From NCBI GenBank assembly GCA_910586275.1, contig CAJUIM010000083.1, positions 1-16,707 on the forward strand: 16,707 nucleotides of DNA. The letters run 5' to 3'. Below, piece after piece: positions 14,591 through 16,707 of this stretch (positions within the stretch are counted from its first letter, which is position 1; every line of letters begins with the position of its first letter). A program made the position numbers and the translations under genes. Below the pieces are notes generated by a model. That model saw nothing but the letters and a program-made list of their open reading frames with translations. It did not search any database and was not told the origin of the DNA. Source of the DNA: an uncultured Lachnospiraceae bacterium. GTDB taxonomy: Bacteria; Bacillota; Clostridia; Lachnospirales; Lachnospiraceae.

Positions 14591-15604
14591 TCATTCATCT
14601 TCCAAAGTAATTTTTTCTTTTATTTTATCATTAATCTTCTGCTCCTTAAATGTGACACATTGGAGGACAGAATTTTTAATTTCTACCGCCTTGGAACTCC
14701 CGTGAGTCTTTACTACCAGCCCTTTCAGCCCTAACAGAGGCGCGCCGCCGTACTGCTCCAAGTCAAATTCCTTTAATGTCTCTTTCAATGCCGGTTTTAC
14801 CAAAAGAGCGCCGACCTTACTTCTCAGGGAAGTCATCATGCCTTCCTTCACCTTCTTAATCAGAGTGCCGCCCACTCCCTCATACAGCTTCAATATCACA
14901 TTCCCTACAAAGGCCTCGCATACGATGACATCCGCATATCCTGCCGGAATGTCCCTGGCTTCTATGCTGCCGATGAAATTGATGTCGGGACAGTTCTTAA
15001 GCAGCGGAAAAGTCTCCTTTACCAGAGCATTCCCCTTTTCCTCTTCCGCCCCGATATTCACGATAGCCACCCTCGGGTTTCTCACCTTCATGACACTTTC
15101 CATATACACACTGCCCATCTTGGCAAACTGCACCAAATGGGAAGGCCTCGCGTCCACATTTGCCCCGCAGTCAATCAGCAGTGCCGTGCCCTTCTCCGTA
15201 GGTATCAACGGTGCCAGCGGAGGCCGCTCCACCCCTTTCAGCCGCCCTATGATGACCTGTCCGCCCACCAAAACCGCACCCGAACTGCCGGCCGAGACAA
15301 AAGCATCGCATTCCCCGTTCTTCACTAACTGCAGTGCCTTCACAATGGAAGAATCTTTCTTTTTCCTTATCGCCATTACCGGCGGCTCTGCCGTCTCTAT
15401 GATTTCCGTGGCATTCACAATCTCAATCTGCTGCGGTTTATAAGAATGCTTCTCCAATTCCCTGCGGACGGCATTTTCCGCACCCACAAGGAAAATCTTC
15501 ACATGTCCGTTTTCATTGGCCGCCTCTACGGCACCTTTCACAATTTCCGCCGGCGCATTGTCCCCGCCCATTGCATCCACAGCAACCTTTACCATTTCTG
15601 CCAT
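14591..15604 (-). CDS. plsX: Phosphate acyltransferase PlsX
   Basis: This 337-residue enzyme transfers acyl groups from acyl-ACP to phosphate. The acyl-phosphate made is used by PlsY in the first step of phospholipid synthesis. The N-terminal signature VAVDAMGGDNAP (about 7-18) is clear, followed by the conserved FVSAGSSGA region and LIDCGANVDARP. The C-terminal part has GAPLLGLKG and HGSS. Length is normal. AGGAGGG lies about 5 bases before the ATG at 15604. A promoter (15630-15658) directly precedes the gene, and acpP, whose product provides its acyl donor, follows. Confidence 0.97.
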   Translation of the reverse strand: MAEMVKVAVDAMGGDNAPAEIVKGAVEAANENGHVKIFLVGAENAVRRELEKHSYKPQQIEIVNATEIIETAEPPVMAIRKKKDSSIVKALQLVKNGECDAFVSAGSSGAVLVGGQVIIGRLKGVERPPLAPLIPTEKGTALLIDCGANVDARPSHLVQFAKMGSVYMESVMKVRNPRVAIVNIGAEEEKGNALVKETFPLLKNCPDINFIGSIEARDIPAGYADVIVCEAFVGNVILKLYEGVGGTLIKKVKEGMMTSLRSKVGALLVKPALKETLKEFDLEQYGGAPLLGLKGLVVKTHGSSKAVEIKNSVLQCVTFKEQKINDKIKEKITLEDE

Positions 15605-15629
15605 GATAACCCTCCTACTATCTTTCTCT

Positions 15630-15658
15630 AATATACTAAACCCCTATATAAAAATCAA
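15630..15658 (-). promoter_or_regulatory. Promoter of plsX-acpP
   Basis: On the - strand, TTGATT (15658-15653) and TATATT (15635-15630) are separated by 17 bp, each with few mismatches to consensus. The -10 lies about 25 bases before the plsX start. It follows the rpmF terminator, giving plsX-acpP its own transcription start. Confidence 0.65.
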
Positions 15659-15782
15659 GTATTTTCCTCAATATTTCACGGAAATCCATTTTCGGTTTTA
15701 TGCGCACACCGGATCCTTTGCCGCACCGTGCCTGCCGCCCCCGCCTGGCTAGGTTTTCCACCGAAAAACAGCCTCTGCGCAT

Positions 15783-15819
15783 AAAAAAACCAAGGAACAA
15801 ATGCTTTTTCTGTCCCTTG
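15783..15819 (-). terminator. Rho-independent terminator after rpmF
   Basis: On the - strand, CAAGGGACA (15819-15811) pairs with TGTTCCTTG (15799-15791) with one G-T pair, followed by a G and then seven T (15789-15783). It lies 23 bases after the rpmF stop and ends the yceD-rpmF transcript. Confidence 0.85.
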
Positions 15820-15841
15820 ATTCCCTTATGCCACTGCATGC

Positions 15842-16021
15842 TTAATCCACTGCAATGATTTCTTTTTTGTTATAAGAGCCACATTTTTTGCATACTCTGT
15901 GGGGCATCATCAATGCGCCGCACTTGCTGCATTTCACCAATGTAGGAGCAGTCATTTTCCAGTTTGCTCTCCTCTTGTCTCTTCTACTTTTGGAAGATTT
16001 ATTCTTGGGACAAATAGACAT
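15842..16021 (-). CDS. rpmF: 50S ribosomal protein L32
   Basis: This 59-residue protein is a structural part of the large ribosomal subunit. It starts MSICPKNKSSKSRRDKRR and has a zinc ribbon with C31-x2-C34 and C44-x2-C47, the zinc-binding form of L32. The ATG at 16021 lies 2 bases after the yceD stop. Its Shine-Dalgarno AAGGAGGTG is read as the last three codons of yceD (Lys-Glu-Val), so the two genes are translationally linked. Confidence 0.97.
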   Translation of the reverse strand: MSICPKNKSSKSRRDKRRANWKMTAPTLVKCSKCGALMMPHRVCKKCGSYNKKEIIAVD

Positions 16022-16023
16022 CG

Positions 16024-16548
16024 TTACACCTCCTTATTCGCGTCAAAGATATCTTTTATCCTTGCCATCCTTGGATCCGGCACGAATGTGTCACAGCCAC
16101 ATTCCCCCGTATTCAGGTCCTTCCCGCACCGCATGCATATGCCTCTGCAGTCCGGCCTGCATAAGACCTTCACAGGCAAGTTCATAAAACACTCATTTCT
16201 GATCAAGTCATCTGCATCTAACTGATAACCTTTCATGAAACTCTGATCATCATCTTCCGCATCCGATGTATATTCCTCCGGCCCTTGAACTTCCCTTGCA
16301 ATGTCAAACATTACTTTCTGTGACACAGGCTTTAAACACCTGTCGCACTGCATGGAAAAAACCAGTTCCGCCCTGCCCTCGATGAGTGCCTTATTCTTTC
16401 CGATATTTGTCAAAGTAAGCGACAGCGGTGTCTTTGATTCTACCCTGTAAATTCCGGACTTACAGGTTATTTCTGTAAATTCCGGCTCCACCTGCTCTTT
16501 CATTACTTTTCCTTCGGATGTCAATACATCAGTTAAGTTGATTAACAT
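16024..16548 (-). CDS. yceD: YceD family protein (DUF177), partner of rpmF
   Basis: This 174-residue protein belongs to the DUF177/YceD family, encoded next to rpmF in many bacteria and linked to 23S rRNA metabolism. A Cys-rich C-terminal half has CDRC (68-71), then C130, C134, C138 and C141 in LCRPDCRGICMRCG (129-142), and C150 and C152. These probably bind zinc (inference). The ATG at 16548 has AAGGAG 6 bases upstream; a longer frame to 16599 would run into the -10 box. It is first in the operon, behind a consensus promoter. Confidence 0.93.
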   Translation of the reverse strand: MLINLTDVLTSEGKVMKEQVEPEFTEITCKSGIYRVESKTPLSLTLTNIGKNKALIEGRAELVFSMQCDRCLKPVSQKVMFDIAREVQGPEEYTSDAEDDDQSFMKGYQLDADDLIRNECFMNLPVKVLCRPDCRGICMRCGKDLNTGECGCDTFVPDPRMARIKDIFDANKEV

Positions 16549-16598
16549 AGCAGACTCCTTTATGCCCAAAACGATGTGCTTGGACTTACACCTTGTCA

Positions 16599-16627
16599 AT
16601 TATAACCAGTAAGGGGATATTTGTCAA
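16599..16627 (-). promoter_or_regulatory. Perfect-consensus promoter of yceD-rpmF
   Basis: On the - strand, TTGACA (16627-16622) and TATAAT (16604-16599) are both perfect and separated by exactly 17 bp. This is the strength expected for a ribosomal protein operon. The start of transcription should be near 16592, about 45 bases before the yceD ATG. Confidence 0.9.
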
Positions 16628-16654
16628 GCAGTTTTACAAAAAACGCACGGAAAC

Positions 16655-16707
16655 ATGTAACAGTTCAGCCTGAATGTTGTGTTGAGAGGCGGACGCACGG
16701 GAGGGAT
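16655..16707. repeat. 53-bp terminal inverted repeat, right copy
   Basis: This is the exact reverse complement of bases 1-53. It ends 27 bases upstream of the -35 box of the yceD promoter. As at the left end, the element faces an inward-reading promoter. Confidence 0.95.

Noticed and set aside
15625..15650. FapR-like operator (TTAGTA half-site) over the plsX promoter
   Set aside because: Only one half-site-like string is visible and no inverted partner was found, so it is too weak to report as an operator.
15636..15839. 67-residue reading frame on the - strand between rpmF and plsX
   Set aside because: It spans the rpmF terminator, and its stop overlaps the -10 box of the plsX promoter. No ribosome binding site was seen, and the protein resembles nothing known.
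1..16707. Circular plasmid or phage genome inferred from matching ends
   Set aside because: The ends match in inverted, not direct, orientation. The content is chromosomal housekeeping genes, with no replication or structural phage genes.

Overview
The window looks like chromosomal DNA of a Clostridia member of the Bacillota, most likely a Lachnospiraceae gut anaerobe. This is inferred from the gene order yceD-rpmF-plsX-acpP-rnc-smc-ftsY, the strong AGGAGG-type ribosome binding sites, the membrane-anchored GH25 lysozyme, the YitT protein and the duplicated-domain lipoprotein. No rRNA, tRNA, CRISPR array, transposase or integrase was seen.

Layout. The left edge (1-1746, + strand) is a two-gene ABC importer operon of the nitrate/sulfonate/taurine type (ATPase, then permease). 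It has its own promoter but no substrate-binding protein in view. A gene-free 330-bp stretch follows (1747-2076), with two tandem copies of a double-hairpin element and a small pentapeptide-repeat-like coding remnant. Everything to the right is on the - strand. Reading down in coordinates, the accessory half holds a lipoprotein with an internal duplication (2077-3009), a membrane-anchored GH25 lysozyme (3080-4384), a seven-unit 19-bp tandem repeat (4476-4608), a YitT-family membrane protein (4659-5591) and a toxin-antitoxin pair (5844-7257). The pair is an MqsR-like toxin followed by an antitoxin that joins an MqsA-like zinc/HTH part to a C-terminal Panacea (SocA/DUF4065) domain. After an intergenic region with an ilvA terminator comes the housekeeping half: ilvA (threonine deaminase), ftsY, smc, rnc, acpP, plsX, rpmF and yceD, from 7561 to 16548.

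The housekeeping block is transcribed from the right. A perfect-consensus promoter precedes yceD-rpmF and a terminator follows rpmF. A second promoter drives plsX-acpP (phospholipid and fatty acid synthesis). A small hairpin with a T-run sits just before rnc-smc-ftsY (RNA processing, chromosome organisation, membrane protein targeting), and ilvA follows ftsY. The two halves appear functionally unrelated.

The most unusual structural feature is that the first 53 bases and the last 53 bases are perfect inverted copies of each other. Each copy lies directly upstream of a promoter that reads inward. This may be a dispersed repeat at which an assembly broke, or a real inverted repeat flanking a 16.6-kb segment. 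The sequence alone cannot decide.
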